Below are positions 24,398 to 32,910 of a DNA stretch of 64,000 nt, in pieces. A program made the position numbers and the translations under genes. This DNA comes from JBQSUQ01 sp052384575 (GTDB taxonomy: Bacteria > Pseudomonadota > Gammaproteobacteria > Enterobacterales > Pasteurellaceae). The DNA lies in the NCBI GenBank assembly GCA_052384575.1, contig JBQSUQ010000005.1. One strand, written 5' to 3'. Position 1 is the first letter of the stretch; each line of letters opens with the position of its first letter. The notes under the pieces are model-generated. The model did not search any database. It was not told where the DNA came from and worked only from the letters and a program-made list of their open reading frames with translations.

Positions 24398-25696
24398 ATG
24401 GGAAAAAGTGTTGTTATCCTTGGCGCTCAATGGGGCGATGAAGGAAAAGGTAAAATCGTTGATTTATTAACAGATCGCGTTAAATATGTTGTTCGTTATC
24501 AAGGCGGACATAATGCTGGTCATACATTAATTATAAACGGTGAAAAAACCGTATTACGTTTAATCCCAAGCGGTATTTTACGTGATAACGTGACCTGCTT
24601 AATTGGTAACGGTGTTGTACTCTCCCCTGCTGCATTAATGCAAGAAATGGGCGAATTAGAAAGCCGCGGTATTAAAGTGCGCGAACGTCTGTTAATTTCT
24701 GAAGCTTGCCCATTAATCTTACCTTACCATATCGCAATGGATCACGCGCGTGAAGCGGCATTAGGTAATAATAAAATCGGTACAACGGGACGTGGTATCG
24801 GTCCAGCTTATGAAGATAAAGTGGCACGTCGTGGTTTACGCGTTAGCGACTTATTCAATCGTGAAAAATTCGCAGAAAAATTAAAAAATATCTTAGAATA
24901 CTACAACTTCCAATTAGTGAATTACTACAAAGTAGAACCTGTTGACTACCAAAAAACCTTAGATGAAGTCATGGCAGTAGCAGATACATTAATTGGCATG
25001 GTAGCTGATATCAGCACTATCTTAGATAAAGCACGCAAAAATGGCGACAATATTTTATTTGAAGGTGCTCAAGGCACTATGTTAGATATCGACCATGGTA
25101 CTTATCCATTCGTAACGAGCTCTAATACTACTGCTGGCGGTGTGGCAACTGGTGCAGGTTTCGGTCCTCGTAATATCGACTATGTATTAGGTATTATCAA
25201 AGCTTACTGTACTCGTGTTGGTGGCGGTCCATTCACCACTGAATTATTTGATGATGTAGGCGCAGAAATTGCACGCAAAGGCAATGAATTTGGTGCGGTA
25301 ACAGGTCGTCCTCGTCGTTGTGGTTGGTTTGATGCAGTAGCAATGCGTCGTGCAATTCAAGTCAACAGCATTTCTGGTTTCTGTATGACTAAATTAGACG
25401 TATTAGACGGTTTTGATGAAGTGAAAATCTGTGTAGGCTACAAACTACCAAACGGTGAAGTGGTTGACTTTGCCCCACTTTCAGCAAAAGACTGGGAAGG
25501 TGTGGAACCAATTTACGAAACTATGCCAGGTTGGAAAGAAAATACCTTCGGTGTCACTGATGTAAACCAATTACCAGAAAATACCCGTAAATATGTCAAA
25601 CGTATTGAAGAAGTAACCGGTGTTCCTGTAGCTATTCTTTCAACAGGTCCAGATCGTGTTGAAACAATGATTCTACAAGATCCATTTGCCGCTTAA
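24398..25696 (+). CDS. purA: Adenylosuccinate synthetase
   Basis: PurA joins IMP and aspartate using GTP, the first step from IMP to AMP. The 432-residue protein has the P-loop GAQWGDEGKGK with catalytic Asp14, GGHNAGHT with the catalytic His, GTTGRGIGPAYEDK, and the GTP site STGPDR near the C-terminus. It has its own promoter region after hflC. Unlike purEK, purC and cvpA-purF, no PurR-like box is visible upstream. Confidence 0.97.
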   Translation: MGKSVVILGAQWGDEGKGKIVDLLTDRVKYVVRYQGGHNAGHTLIINGEKTVLRLIPSGILRDNVTCLIGNGVVLSPAALMQEMGELESRGIKVRERLLISEACPLILPYHIAMDHAREAALGNNKIGTTGRGIGPAYEDKVARRGLRVSDLFNREKFAEKLKNILEYYNFQLVNYYKVEPVDYQKTLDEVMAVADTLIGMVADISTILDKARKNGDNILFEGAQGTMLDIDHGTYPFVTSSNTTAGGVATGAGFGPRNIDYVLGIIKAYCTRVGGGPFTTELFDDVGAEIARKGNEFGAVTGRPRRCGWFDAVAMRRAIQVNSISGFCMTKLDVLDGFDEVKICVGYKLPNGEVVDFAPLSAKDWEGVEPIYETMPGWKENTFGVTDVNQLPENTRKYVKRIEEVTGVPVAILSTGPDRVETMILQDPFAA

Positions 25697-25705
25697 TCTT
25701 TCTAT

Positions 25706-25737
25706 AAAAATCTCCTTTCAATTGAAAGGAGATTTTT
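25706..25737. terminator. purA terminator
   Basis: A perfect palindrome AAAAATCTCCTTTCAA / TTGAAAGGAGATTTTTT, 9 bases after the purA stop, symmetric and thus potentially bidirectional. Confidence 0.85.
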
Positions 25738-25758
25738 TATGCTCAGAAAATAACATAA

Positions 25759-25789
25759 AAAAATACCGCACTTTTGTGCGGTATTTTTA
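25759..25789. terminator. argG-side terminator, uptake-signal dyad
   Basis: AAAATACCGCAC (25760-25771) pairs with GTGCGGTATTTT (25776-25787) around a 4-base loop. It lies just beyond the argG stop on the minus strand, with T-runs on both sides, so it can stop transcription from either side. Confidence 0.8.
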
Positions 25790-25800
25790 GTTGGATAATC

Positions 25801-27135
25801 TTATTTTTTACCTAGCTGTGGTAAAACTGATTCTTTACCAGAAATTAATAACCCAGCATTTGCATAAATACCTAATTTATCGCGTGTATCCACGATATCT
25901 AAATTACGCATTGTTAATTGACCGATACGATCGATTGGATCAAATGGTGCATTTTCCACTTTTTCCATACTCAAGCGTTCTGCTGCATAGGTTAAGTTTG
26001 GTGAAACCGTATCTAAAATTGAGTAGTCATTACCACGACGTAGTTCTAAGGTCACTTCACCTGTAATTGCACGCGCGACCCAACGTTGTGCAGTTTCACG
26101 TAACATTAATGCTTGCGGATCGAACCAACGACCTTGATACAATAAACGACCTAAACGTAAACCATTGATACGATATTGTTCGATGGTATCTTCATTGTGA
26201 ATACCGGTGACTAAACGCTCATAAGCAATATGTAATAATGCCATTCCCGGCGCTTCATAAATACCACGAGATTTTGCTTCAATGATACGGTTTTCAATTT
26301 GGTCTGACATACCTAAACCATGGCGACCACCAATACGGTTTGCTTCTAAGAACAGTTCTACTGCATCACTAAATGTTTTGCCATTTAATGCGACAGGCAC
26401 ACCTTCTTCGAAACGAACGGTAACAGTTTCCGCTTTCACTTCAACGTTTTCATCCCAGAATGCGACACCCATAATTGGTTTCACGATTTTAATGCCTGTG
26501 CTTAAGAATTCTAAGTCTTTTGCTTCGTGAGTCGCACCAAGCATATTTGAGTCAGTTGAATATGCTTTTTCTACTGACATTTTATAGTCAAATCCATTCG
26601 CAATTAAGAATTCAGACATTTCAAAGCGTCCGCCTAATTCGTGGATAAATTGATCATCTAACCAAGGTTTGTAAATTTTTAAATTAGGATTGGTTAATAA
26701 ACCGTAACGATAGAAACGTTCAATATCATTACCTTTGAAAGTGGAACCATCACCCCAAATATTTACATCATCTTCTTTCATCGCAGAAACAAGCATTGTA
26801 CCCGTAACTGCACGACCTAAAGGCGTGGTGTTAAAATAAGTAATACCACCAGTAGAAACATGAAAAGCACCTGATTGAATTGCCGCAATACCTTCATGAG
26901 CAAGTTGTGCTCGGCAATCAATTAAACGTGCTTTTTCCGCACCATATTCCATTGCTTTTCTTGGAATCGCTTCATAGTCTTCTTCATCTGGTTGACCTAA
27001 ATTCGCGGTATAAGCATAAGGTACCGCACCTTTTTGGCGCATCCACAATAAAGCGGCACTCGTATCTAAACCACCAGAAAAAGCGATACCGACTTTCTGA
27101 CCAACGGGAAGATTTTGTAAAATAGTGTTTGACAT
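25801..27135 (-). CDS. argG: Argininosuccinate synthase
   Basis: ArgG joins citrulline and aspartate with ATP in arginine synthesis. The 444-residue protein is the longer class (type 2). It has the pyrophosphatase loop SGGLDTS at residues 20-26, followed by YTANLGQPDEEDYEAIP, and NTTPLGRAVTGTMLV, STFKGNDIERFYRYGL. It converges on purA, separated by two terminators. Upstream is a ~75-base AT-rich gap likely holding its promoter; I could not see a clear ArgR box. Confidence 0.96.
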   Translation of the reverse strand: MSNTILQNLPVGQKVGIAFSGGLDTSAALLWMRQKGAVPYAYTANLGQPDEEDYEAIPRKAMEYGAEKARLIDCRAQLAHEGIAAIQSGAFHVSTGGITYFNTTPLGRAVTGTMLVSAMKEDDVNIWGDGSTFKGNDIERFYRYGLLTNPNLKIYKPWLDDQFIHELGGRFEMSEFLIANGFDYKMSVEKAYSTDSNMLGATHEAKDLEFLSTGIKIVKPIMGVAFWDENVEVKAETVTVRFEEGVPVALNGKTFSDAVELFLEANRIGGRHGLGMSDQIENRIIEAKSRGIYEAPGMALLHIAYERLVTGIHNEDTIEQYRINGLRLGRLLYQGRWFDPQALMLRETAQRWVARAITGEVTLELRRGNDYSILDTVSPNLTYAAERLSMEKVENAPFDPIDRIGQLTMRNLDIVDTRDKLGIYANAGLLISGKESVLPQLGKK

Positions 27136-27213
27136 ACATTATCCTATTGTTGCTGATTACTTGTTAAAAAATCATTTTATTATCGGTTAAAAATTTCGAA
27201 TTTTCAACCGCAC

Positions 27214-28014
27214 TTACATGGAAAATGGATCTGGATATTGATAAACAAAATCCAGTTCCTGACAAATTTTATTCGCTAAAATAATACGTTTTGGATCTTG
27301 CTCAGAGCACTTAAAGCGCGCTGGTTTTATGCCAAATTTCTGCGCCATTGCTTCGTAATATTCCGCTCTCGTTGGATGTTTCGGTGCAACCAAATGATAT
27401 AATCGATGACCACTACGAGTTTCAAGCAAACTTTGTATTGCTCTTGAGCAATCCTCTAAATGAACAAGATTCACCGGCATATTGCCTAAGCTCACGTCCT
27501 TATCTGCCATTGAATATACGGGATGACGATCTTCACCTATTAAGCCACCAAAGCGCACAATATCCACATCAATATCTTGTAATTGAAACAACATTTGTTC
27601 CACTTTATATAAAGCTGAGTCTGTGTTTGGCTGCGATTTTTCATCAAACTCCCCTGCTTCCATATTAAATACGGACGTGGAGCTAATGAAAATAATATGA
27701 TGTACACCGCACAACAAGGCTTCATGAACTAAATTTTCAATGCCTTTGATGTAACTGTCTGCATCAAAAAAATACTCACTAGGTGGAATATTTATCACTA
27801 AACTATCCACCGAAAGCAATGCTGCCAGATCATCGGGATCGGCATTAATTTCAGGATCTAACTGCAGTTGATAGGTTTCCAAACGCCACAAACGCATTTC
27901 ATCAACGCCGTCATGGGTGCGTTTACTGCCTTTCACATCCCAACCAAGATTGCGTAAATCGCGCGCTAAAGGCAATCCAAACCAACCTAAACCAACAATA
28001 GCGACAGATCGCAT
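27214..28014 (-). CDS. NAD(P)-binding epimerase/dehydratase-like protein (YeeZ type)
   Basis: A 266-residue Rossmann-fold protein starting MRSVAIVGLGWFGLPLARDL, with the glycine-rich dinucleotide loop at the very N-terminus. It further has SLVINIPPSEYF, HHIIFISSTSVFN and IVRFGGLIGEDRHPVY, as in YeeZ and related extended short-chain dehydrogenase proteins. The reaction is unknown. The start at 28014 removes 20 residues that come from the upstream uptake-signal hairpin. It follows purC on the same strand but a terminator lies between them. Confidence 0.82.
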   Translation of the reverse strand: MRSVAIVGLGWFGLPLARDLRNLGWDVKGSKRTHDGVDEMRLWRLETYQLQLDPEINADPDDLAALLSVDSLVINIPPSEYFFDADSYIKGIENLVHEALLCGVHHIIFISSTSVFNMEAGEFDEKSQPNTDSALYKVEQMLFQLQDIDVDIVRFGGLIGEDRHPVYSMADKDVSLGNMPVNLVHLEDCSRAIQSLLETRSGHRLYHLVAPKHPTRAEYYEAMAQKFGIKPARFKCSEQDPKRIILANKICQELDFVYQYPDPFSM

Positions 28015-28035
28015 ACTACTCCTTAATTCAATGAA

Positions 28036-28083
28036 AAAGTGCGGTGATTTTTCAAAAAGTTTTGAAAAACACACCGCACTTTT
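28036..28083 (-). terminator. purC terminator, extended uptake-signal dyad
   Basis: Two inverted uptake signals (AAAGTGCGGTG at 28036-28046, CACCGCACTTT at 28072-28082) are joined by a further AT-rich dyad, making a long hairpin. On the minus strand it is followed by TTTTTCATT. Confidence 0.75.
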
Positions 28084-28085
28084 GT

Positions 28086-28946
28086 TTATTTAGTTAATAA
28101 ATCTAGCGCTTCTCGATATTTTGCAACCGTTTTTTCGATCACATCTGCTGGCACTTTTGGTGCTGGAGGCTGTTTATTCCATCCGCTATTGTTTAACCAA
28201 TCACGCACGAATTGTTTATCAAAAGATGGTGGATTTGTGCCTTCTTTATAAGTCTCAATCGACCAAAAACGGCTTGAATCTGGTGTTAATACTTCATCCA
28301 TTAACGTTAATACACCGTTTTCATCTAAACCAAATTCAAACTTAGTATCACAAATAATAATACCTTTTGTTAATGCATAAGCCGCAGCTTCTTTATATAA
28401 CTTAATCGCAGATTCTTTCACTTGCGCTGCTAATTCAGCACCAATTTGGCGCTCACATTCCGCATAACTGATATTAATATCATGATCGCCCACTTCTTCT
28501 TTGCTTGAAGGGGTAAAAATAGGTTCCGGCAATTTACTTGCTTCCACTAAGCCTTTTGGTAATTCTAAGCCACAAATTGTGCCTGTTTGCTGATAATCTT
28601 TTAAACCTGATCCCGTTAAATAACCACGCACAATACTTTCAATTTTAATTGGCGTTAATCGTTTACATACAACTGCGCGATCTTTTACTAAATCTGCTTC
28701 TTCTTTTGGTAAGACATCATAAACTGTGTCACCAGTAAAGTGATTAGGCATAATATGTGCTAATTTGTTAAACCAAAAATTAGAAATTTGCGTGAGAATT
28801 TCCCCTTTACGTGGAATAGGATCATCCAAAATCACATCAAACGCAGATAAACGGTCTGTTGCCACCATTAACATGCGTTTATCATCAATTTCATAAAGAT
28901 CACGCACTTTACCTGAATAAATTTTTTTAAGACTTAATTCCTTCAT
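28086..28946 (-). CDS. purC: SAICAR synthetase
   Basis: PurC joins CAIR and aspartate in purine synthesis. The 286-residue protein begins MKELSLKKIYSGKVRDLYEID and contains the ATP/substrate motifs MLMVATDRLSAFDVIL, VVCKRLTPIKIESIVRGYLTGSGLKDY and IICDTKFEFGLDENG, DEVLTPDSSRFW. It is longer than E. coli PurC (237) and belongs to the longer family form. A PurR-like box lies upstream, overlapping its promoter. Confidence 0.96.
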   Translation of the reverse strand: MKELSLKKIYSGKVRDLYEIDDKRMLMVATDRLSAFDVILDDPIPRKGEILTQISNFWFNKLAHIMPNHFTGDTVYDVLPKEEADLVKDRAVVCKRLTPIKIESIVRGYLTGSGLKDYQQTGTICGLELPKGLVEASKLPEPIFTPSSKEEVGDHDINISYAECERQIGAELAAQVKESAIKLYKEAAAYALTKGIIICDTKFEFGLDENGVLTLMDEVLTPDSSRFWSIETYKEGTNPPSFDKQFVRDWLNNSGWNKQPPAPKVPADVIEKTVAKYREALDLLTK

Positions 28947-28985
28947 TATGTTGCCCTTATCATATTGTTATGAAAATTTCCGCAA

Positions 28986-29027
28986 ATTATACCGCACTTT
29001 TCATTAAAGATAAGCAAACGATTGCAT
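28986..29027 (-). promoter_or_regulatory. purC promoter with PurR-type box
   Basis: On the minus strand ATGCAATCGTTTGCTT (29027-29012) fits the PUR-box dyad. TATAAT lies at 28991-28986, so the box covers the -35 region. purC starts about 40 bases downstream of the -10. Confidence 0.7.
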
Positions 29028-29065
29028 TTTTCTTAAGAAAATTTTTTAAGGAAAAAACGGAACAA

Positions 29066-29098
29066 CAAAAAAGCCCTTTGTATTAACAAAGGGCTTTT
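29066..29098 (-). terminator. rplY terminator
   Basis: AAAAGCCCTTTG pairs with CAAAGGGCTTTT around a 6-base loop (29069-29098). The minus strand continues into TTTTTTGTTG. Confidence 0.88.
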
Positions 29099-29113
29099 AT
29101 CTTTCAAAACAAA

Positions 29114-29401
29114 TTACGCACGTTTGAAATCAATGTGAACTAATTTTGGTTTGAATGGGTGACGTTGCATTGCTTGTACTTTTACAGCAACTTCTTTACC
29201 ATTGATAACCAATGTGATCACTTCTGAATAGAAGCTATCATGAGCTTGCGCGTTGTTTAATTCATCGTGGTTTAATACGATTGAAACTGGCTCTTCACTA
29301 CCACCGTAAACGATAGCAGGGATTTGACCATTGTGACGCAGGCGGCGGCTCGCACCCTTACCTTGCGCTGTACGAACTTCAGCGTTAAATTTAAATGCCA
29401 T
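29114..29401 (-). CDS. rplY: 50S ribosomal protein L25
   Basis: L25 binds 5S rRNA in the large subunit. The 95-residue protein is the short form without the CTC domain: FNAEVRTAQGKGASRRLRHNGQIPAIVYGG at the N-terminus and VQAMQRHPFKPKLVHIDF at the end. It is a single-gene unit with promoter, a ~90-nt leader that can fold, and its own terminator. Confidence 0.97.
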   Translation of the reverse strand: MAFKFNAEVRTAQGKGASRRLRHNGQIPAIVYGGSEEPVSIVLNHDELNNAQAHDSFYSEVITLVINGKEVAVKVQAMQRHPFKPKLVHIDFKRA

Positions 29402-29504
29402 TTTATGTTCTCTTTAAATAAAAAGTTAAATTCAGAAATTGCAGGCGACCCAGCAATTCCCCAGTGTTTAGCTCAAAGATAAACTTTGAGAGGGCGTAAT
29501 TATA
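29402..29504 (-). promoter_or_regulatory. rplY promoter and structured leader
   Basis: Minus-strand TATAAT at 29504-29499 should start transcription near 29492. The leader folds into CTCAAAG-TTTAT-CTTTGAG (about 29490-29472) and a second hairpin GAATTGC...GCAATTTC (about 29458-29435). L25 is known to regulate its own mRNA in gammaproteobacteria through a 5S-like leader; whether this leader does so cannot be seen by eye. Confidence 0.5.
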
Positions 29505-29590
29505 ATCAAATTTCATGAAAAAGCAAATTTTATGTGCTTCTTTTAGCTGTTAAATTCAAAAATTACGCCATTTTACACCGCACTTTTAAG

Positions 29591-29725
29591 CTATTGTTTT
29601 TCTACAATCGTTTCTTTTTCTGCTTCATAATGCTGATAAGTTTTATAAAAAAATGCAGATAATAAGATACCAAGCATAACAATGAGTTGAATAAGGCGTT
29701 TTTTTGTTAATTTTTCAGCTGGCAT
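29591..29725 (-). CDS. Small single-span membrane protein, 44 residues
   Basis: A short open frame from ATG 29725 to TAG 29591: a charged N-terminus (MPAEKLTKKR), one hydrophobic segment (LIQLIVMLGILLSAFFY, residues ~11-27) and a charged tail rich in Glu and Lys. GAAAG lies about 9 bases before the ATG. The positive-inside layout suggests a small inner-membrane protein with cytoplasmic N-terminus. It diverges from fnr with a possible FNR site between them. I recognise no family; coding status rests on composition, start context and the otherwise empty gap. Confidence 0.6.
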   Translation of the reverse strand: MPAEKLTKKRLIQLIVMLGILLSAFFYKTYQHYEAEKETIVEKQ

Positions 29726-29781
29726 AGGCTTTCTTTCACTATTTATTACTTCTTTATTTACTATTTTAATGCTATCATTTA

Positions 29782-29795
29782 TTGAGTTAGATCAA
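29782..29795 (+). promoter_or_regulatory. FNR-type site upstream of fnr
   Basis: TTGAG-TTAG-ATCAA differs from the FNR consensus TTGAT-N4-ATCAA at one position. It lies 36 bases before the fnr start, where it could let FNR regulate itself, or act on the divergent small gene. Confidence 0.55.
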
Positions 29796-29830
29796 TTTTA
29801 TCACATTTTATTATAAATATTGGGAACATA

Positions 29831-30604
29831 ATGAGTATTTTATCTTCAGAACATCGCATCGGACGCCGAATTCAGTCAGGTGGTTGTGCTATTCACTGCC
29901 AAGACTGCTGTATTAGTCAATTATGCATTCCATTTACTTTAAACAAACACGAACTCGACCAACTTGATAATATTATTGAACGTAAAAAGCCGATTCAAAA
30001 ATCACAAGTTATGTTTAAAGCTGGAGATGAATTAACCTCTCTTTATGCTATTCGTTCTGGCACCATAAAAACCTACACCATTAGCGAAACAGGCGAAGAA
30101 CAAATTACCGCTTTCCACTTACCAGGTGATTTGGTGGGTTTTGATGCTATCACAAATATGCGCCACCCAAGCTTTGCGCAGGCATTAGAAACTGCCATGG
30201 TGTGTGAAATTCCTTTTGACATTTTAGATGATCTTTCAGGAAAAATGCCGAAATTACGCCAACAAATTATGCGTTTAATGAGTAGTGAGATTAAGAGCGA
30301 TCAAGAAATGATTTTGTTACTATCAAAAATGAATGCAGAAGAACGTTTGGCAGCTTTCATTTACAATCTATCTAATCGTTATTCTAACCGCGGTTTTTCT
30401 GCTCGTGAATTCCGTTTAACCATGACACGTGGTGATATTGGTAATTACCTCGGTTTAACCGTAGAAACCATCAGCCGCTTATTAGGACGTTTTCAAAAAA
30501 TGGGAATTCTATCGGTGCAAGGGAAATACATTACGATCAACGATTTGCCACAATTAACTGAAATCGCTGGTATTAACCGCACTAAAATTCAATTTGTTGA
30601 TTAA
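29831..30604 (+). CDS. fnr: Oxygen-sensing regulator FNR
   Basis: FNR holds an oxygen-labile [4Fe-4S] cluster and controls anaerobic genes. The 257 residues match E. coli FNR nearly throughout: cluster motif GGCAIHCQDCCISQLCIPF, cyclic-nucleotide-fold core, and C-terminal helix-turn-helix LGLTVETISRLLGRFQ with the DNA-contact residues E--SR. Cluster cysteines are C23, C26, C32 and one in ETAMVCEIPF. The residue after C26 is cysteine (C27), where E. coli has Ser24. A terminator follows; uspE comes next, as in enterics. Confidence 0.97.
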   Translation: MSILSSEHRIGRRIQSGGCAIHCQDCCISQLCIPFTLNKHELDQLDNIIERKKPIQKSQVMFKAGDELTSLYAIRSGTIKTYTISETGEEQITAFHLPGDLVGFDAITNMRHPSFAQALETAMVCEIPFDILDDLSGKMPKLRQQIMRLMSSEIKSDQEMILLLSKMNAEERLAAFIYNLSNRYSNRGFSAREFRLTMTRGDIGNYLGLTVETISRLLGRFQKMGILSVQGKYITINDLPQLTEIAGINRTKIQFVD

Positions 30605-30610
30605 TAGATT

Positions 30611-30638
30611 CAGGCTGATATTTCAGCCTGTTTTTTTT
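30611..30638 (+). terminator. fnr terminator
   Basis: CAGGCTGA (30611-30618) pairs with TTCAGCCTG (ending 30630), followed by eight T. Confidence 0.9.
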
Positions 30639-30639
30639 A

Positions 30640-30653
30640 TTGAGGCATATCAC
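30640..30653 (+). promoter_or_regulatory. Possible FNR-type site upstream of uspE
   Basis: TTGAG-GCAT-ATCAC differs from TTGAT-N4-ATCAA at two positions. It sits about 85 bases before the uspE start. Suggestive only. Confidence 0.35.
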
Positions 30654-30737
30654 ATTTTGACATACTCTAACTTGTTATTTATTTCAATCTACTCTATGAT
30701 GAACTAGAGTCGTGACTATAACGTAATGGAGGTTATG

Positions 30738-31664
30738 ATGAAATTCAATAATATTTTAGTGGTACTCAACCCTGAAAATGAAAAACAATATGGACTTGCA
30801 CGTGCAGTACGCTTAGTTAAAGAACAAAAAAGCGAAAATCCTGTTAACATTACCGTATTTTTACCCATCTATGATCTTTCTTACGAAATGTCAGCGTTAC
30901 TTTCTTCTGAAGAAAGACAGGAAATGCATCAAACGGTTATTACACAACGCCAAAAAGAGTTACAGCCCTATTTGGATAAATATGCCGATCCGATGATCAA
31001 TTTCCGACCTGTTGTTGTATGGAACAGCAACGAAGCCGAAGCGATTGCGGCAGAAATTGAAAATCAAAATTACGATCTTGTCGTTAAATACACCAAAGAA
31101 GAAGAAAGCCTCACTTCCCTTTTCATTACTCCAATGGATTGGCAATTATTACGCAAATGCCCGACTCCATTATTAATGGTTCGTGATGGAGATTGGAAGC
31201 ACCAGCGTCGCATTTTAGTTGCGGTCAACGTATCTGGTGATGAAGAATATCACGAGCAATTTAATAAAGAATTAGTTTCCTTAAGTATGGACTTAGCGGA
31301 TCAATTAGAACGTGGTAATATTCACTTAGTCAGCGCGTATCCGCCGACACCAATGAATATTGCCATTGACTTACCAGAATTCCACACTGCTGAGTACATT
31401 AATAGTTTACGTGGTCAACATTTATTAAATATGAAAGCACTACGTCAACATTTCGGTATTTCTGAAGATCATACACATGTACGAGAAGGTTTCCCTGAAG
31501 AAATCATTCCTGAAGTAGCGAAAGAATTGGAAGCCGAATTGGTTGTATTAGGCACCGTTGGGCGCACAGGACTCTCCGCCGCCCTGCTCGGCAATACAGC
31601 AGAACATGTGATTAGTAAATTAAAATGCAATTTACTTGCCATTAAACCGTCGAAAAAATCCTAA
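30738..31664 (+). CDS. uspE: Universal stress protein UspE
   Basis: A 308-residue tandem universal stress protein with two Usp domains (residues ~1-150 and ~155-305). The first begins KFNNILVVLNPENEKQ; the second holds RRILVAVNVSGDE and ends with the nucleotide-loop motif LVVLGTVGRTGLSAALLGNTAEHVI. The start at 30738 is chosen because GGAGG is five bases before it, giving MKFNN. The fnr-uspE order is shared with enterics. A paired uptake-signal terminator follows. Confidence 0.92.
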   Translation: MKFNNILVVLNPENEKQYGLARAVRLVKEQKSENPVNITVFLPIYDLSYEMSALLSSEERQEMHQTVITQRQKELQPYLDKYADPMINFRPVVVWNSNEAEAIAAEIENQNYDLVVKYTKEEESLTSLFITPMDWQLLRKCPTPLLMVRDGDWKHQRRILVAVNVSGDEEYHEQFNKELVSLSMDLADQLERGNIHLVSAYPPTPMNIAIDLPEFHTAEYINSLRGQHLLNMKALRQHFGISEDHTHVREGFPEEIIPEVAKELEAELVVLGTVGRTGLSAALLGNTAEHVISKLKCNLLAIKPSKKS

Positions 31665-31674
31665 TGAATTGAAC

Positions 31675-31706
31675 AAAAAAGTGCGGTTAATTTCACCGCA
31701 CTTTTT
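31675..31706. terminator. uspE terminator, uptake-signal dyad
   Basis: AAAAAGTGCGGT (31676-31687) pairs with ACCGCACTTTTT (31695-31706) around a 7-base loop. Confidence 0.85.
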
Positions 31707-31726
31707 GTTTTTATAGAGAAAAGCAA

Positions 31727-32050
31727 ATGAATGAAACAACAAACAAACTAACTCCTGATGAAGCAATTGATATCGCCTATGATATTTTCTTAGAAATGGC
31801 AGCAGAAAATCTCGATCCTGCTGATGTTTTGTTATTTAACCTACAATTTGAAGAACGTGGCGCAGTCGAATTTGTTGATACTGCTGATGATTGGGACCAA
31901 GAAATTGGCGTATTAATTGATCCTGAAGCCTATGCTGAAGTTTGGATTGGCCTGGTCAACGAACAAGATGAAATGGACGATATTTTTGCTAAATTCTTAA
32001 TTTCTCATCGTGAAGAAGATCGCGAATATCATGTAATTTGGAAGCAATAA
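31727..32050 (+). CDS. DUF440 putative double-stranded DNA mimic protein (HI1450 type)
   Basis: A 107-residue, strongly acidic protein that closely matches HI1450/YciU of the DUF440 family (LTPDEAIDIAYDIFLEMAAENLDPADVLLFNLQFEERG). HI1450 has a solved structure and was proposed to mimic DNA and bind proteins such as HU; that function is not firmly proven. The Asp/Glu clusters spread along the protein (DDWDQE, NEQDEMDD, REEDRE) agree with a mimic. Its stop overlaps the queF start by one base. Confidence 0.93.
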   Translation: MNETTNKLTPDEAIDIAYDIFLEMAAENLDPADVLLFNLQFEERGAVEFVDTADDWDQEIGVLIDPEAYAEVWIGLVNEQDEMDDIFAKFLISHREEDREYHVIWKQ

Positions 32051-32889
32051 TGTACGAAAATAATCAAAGTTTAAAAGAATTAAAACTCGGTCAAAAAACG
32101 GAATATCAATCAATTTATGACCGCACTTTATTACAACCTGTTCCTCGTGCACTTAACCGCGATAGCTTAGCTATCACAGAGGTCCAACCTTTTCATATTG
32201 GTGCAGATATTTGGACAGCTTATGAAATTTCATGGTTAAATAACAAAGGTGTACCACAGGTTGCCATTGCTGATGTTGAAATTGATTTTCGCTCAGAAAA
32301 TCTTATCGAATCAAAGAGTTTTAAACTTTATCTCAATAGCTTTAACCAAACAAAATTTGATTCTTGGCAGCAAGTGGAACAAACCATGCAACAAGATTTG
32401 AGCGATTGTGCCAAAGGTGATGTCAAAGTGCGGTTAAATTCTTTAGCTTTTTATCAAAACCAAGCCATTGCAACCTTAGCTGGCGATTGCATTGATGATC
32501 AAGATATTGAAATAACAAGCTATGATTTTAACGCTGATTTACTACAAGGTTGCACACAGGATCAACAAGTTGAAGAATATTTAGTTAGCCACTTATTAAA
32601 ATCTAATTGTTTGATTACTAGTCAACCCGATTGGGGAACAGTGCAAATTCATTATGTTGGTAAACAAATTGATCGTGAGAAATTATTACGTTATTTCATT
32701 TCTTTCCGTCAACACAATGAATTCCATGAACAATGTGTAGAGCGCATTTTCTGTGATTTAATGCGTTTTGCACAACCAGAAAAATTAACTGTCTATGCGC
32801 GTTATACAAGACGAGGTGGGTTAGATATTAATCCATTCCGCTCTAATTTTGAGTCAGTTCCTGAAAATCAGCGCTTGGCAAGACAATAA
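32050..32889 (+). CDS. queF: NADPH-dependent 7-cyano-7-deazaguanine reductase
   Basis: QueF reduces preQ0 to preQ1 in queuosine synthesis. The 279-residue protein is the long, two-domain form. The C-terminal half has the catalytic cysteine in LLKSNCLITSQPDWG and the QueF substrate motif EFHEQCVERIF. The start at 32050 is coupled to the DUF440 gene by TAATG and gives the family length. No queuosine riboswitch is visible upstream. Confidence 0.95.
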   Translation: MYENNQSLKELKLGQKTEYQSIYDRTLLQPVPRALNRDSLAITEVQPFHIGADIWTAYEISWLNNKGVPQVAIADVEIDFRSENLIESKSFKLYLNSFNQTKFDSWQQVEQTMQQDLSDCAKGDVKVRLNSLAFYQNQAIATLAGDCIDDQDIEITSYDFNADLLQGCTQDQQVEEYLVSHLLKSNCLITSQPDWGTVQIHYVGKQIDREKLLRYFISFRQHNEFHEQCVERIFCDLMRFAQPEKLTVYARYTRRGGLDINPFRSNFESVPENQRLARQ

Positions 32890-32910
32890 AAACACATAAA
32901 AGGATGTACT

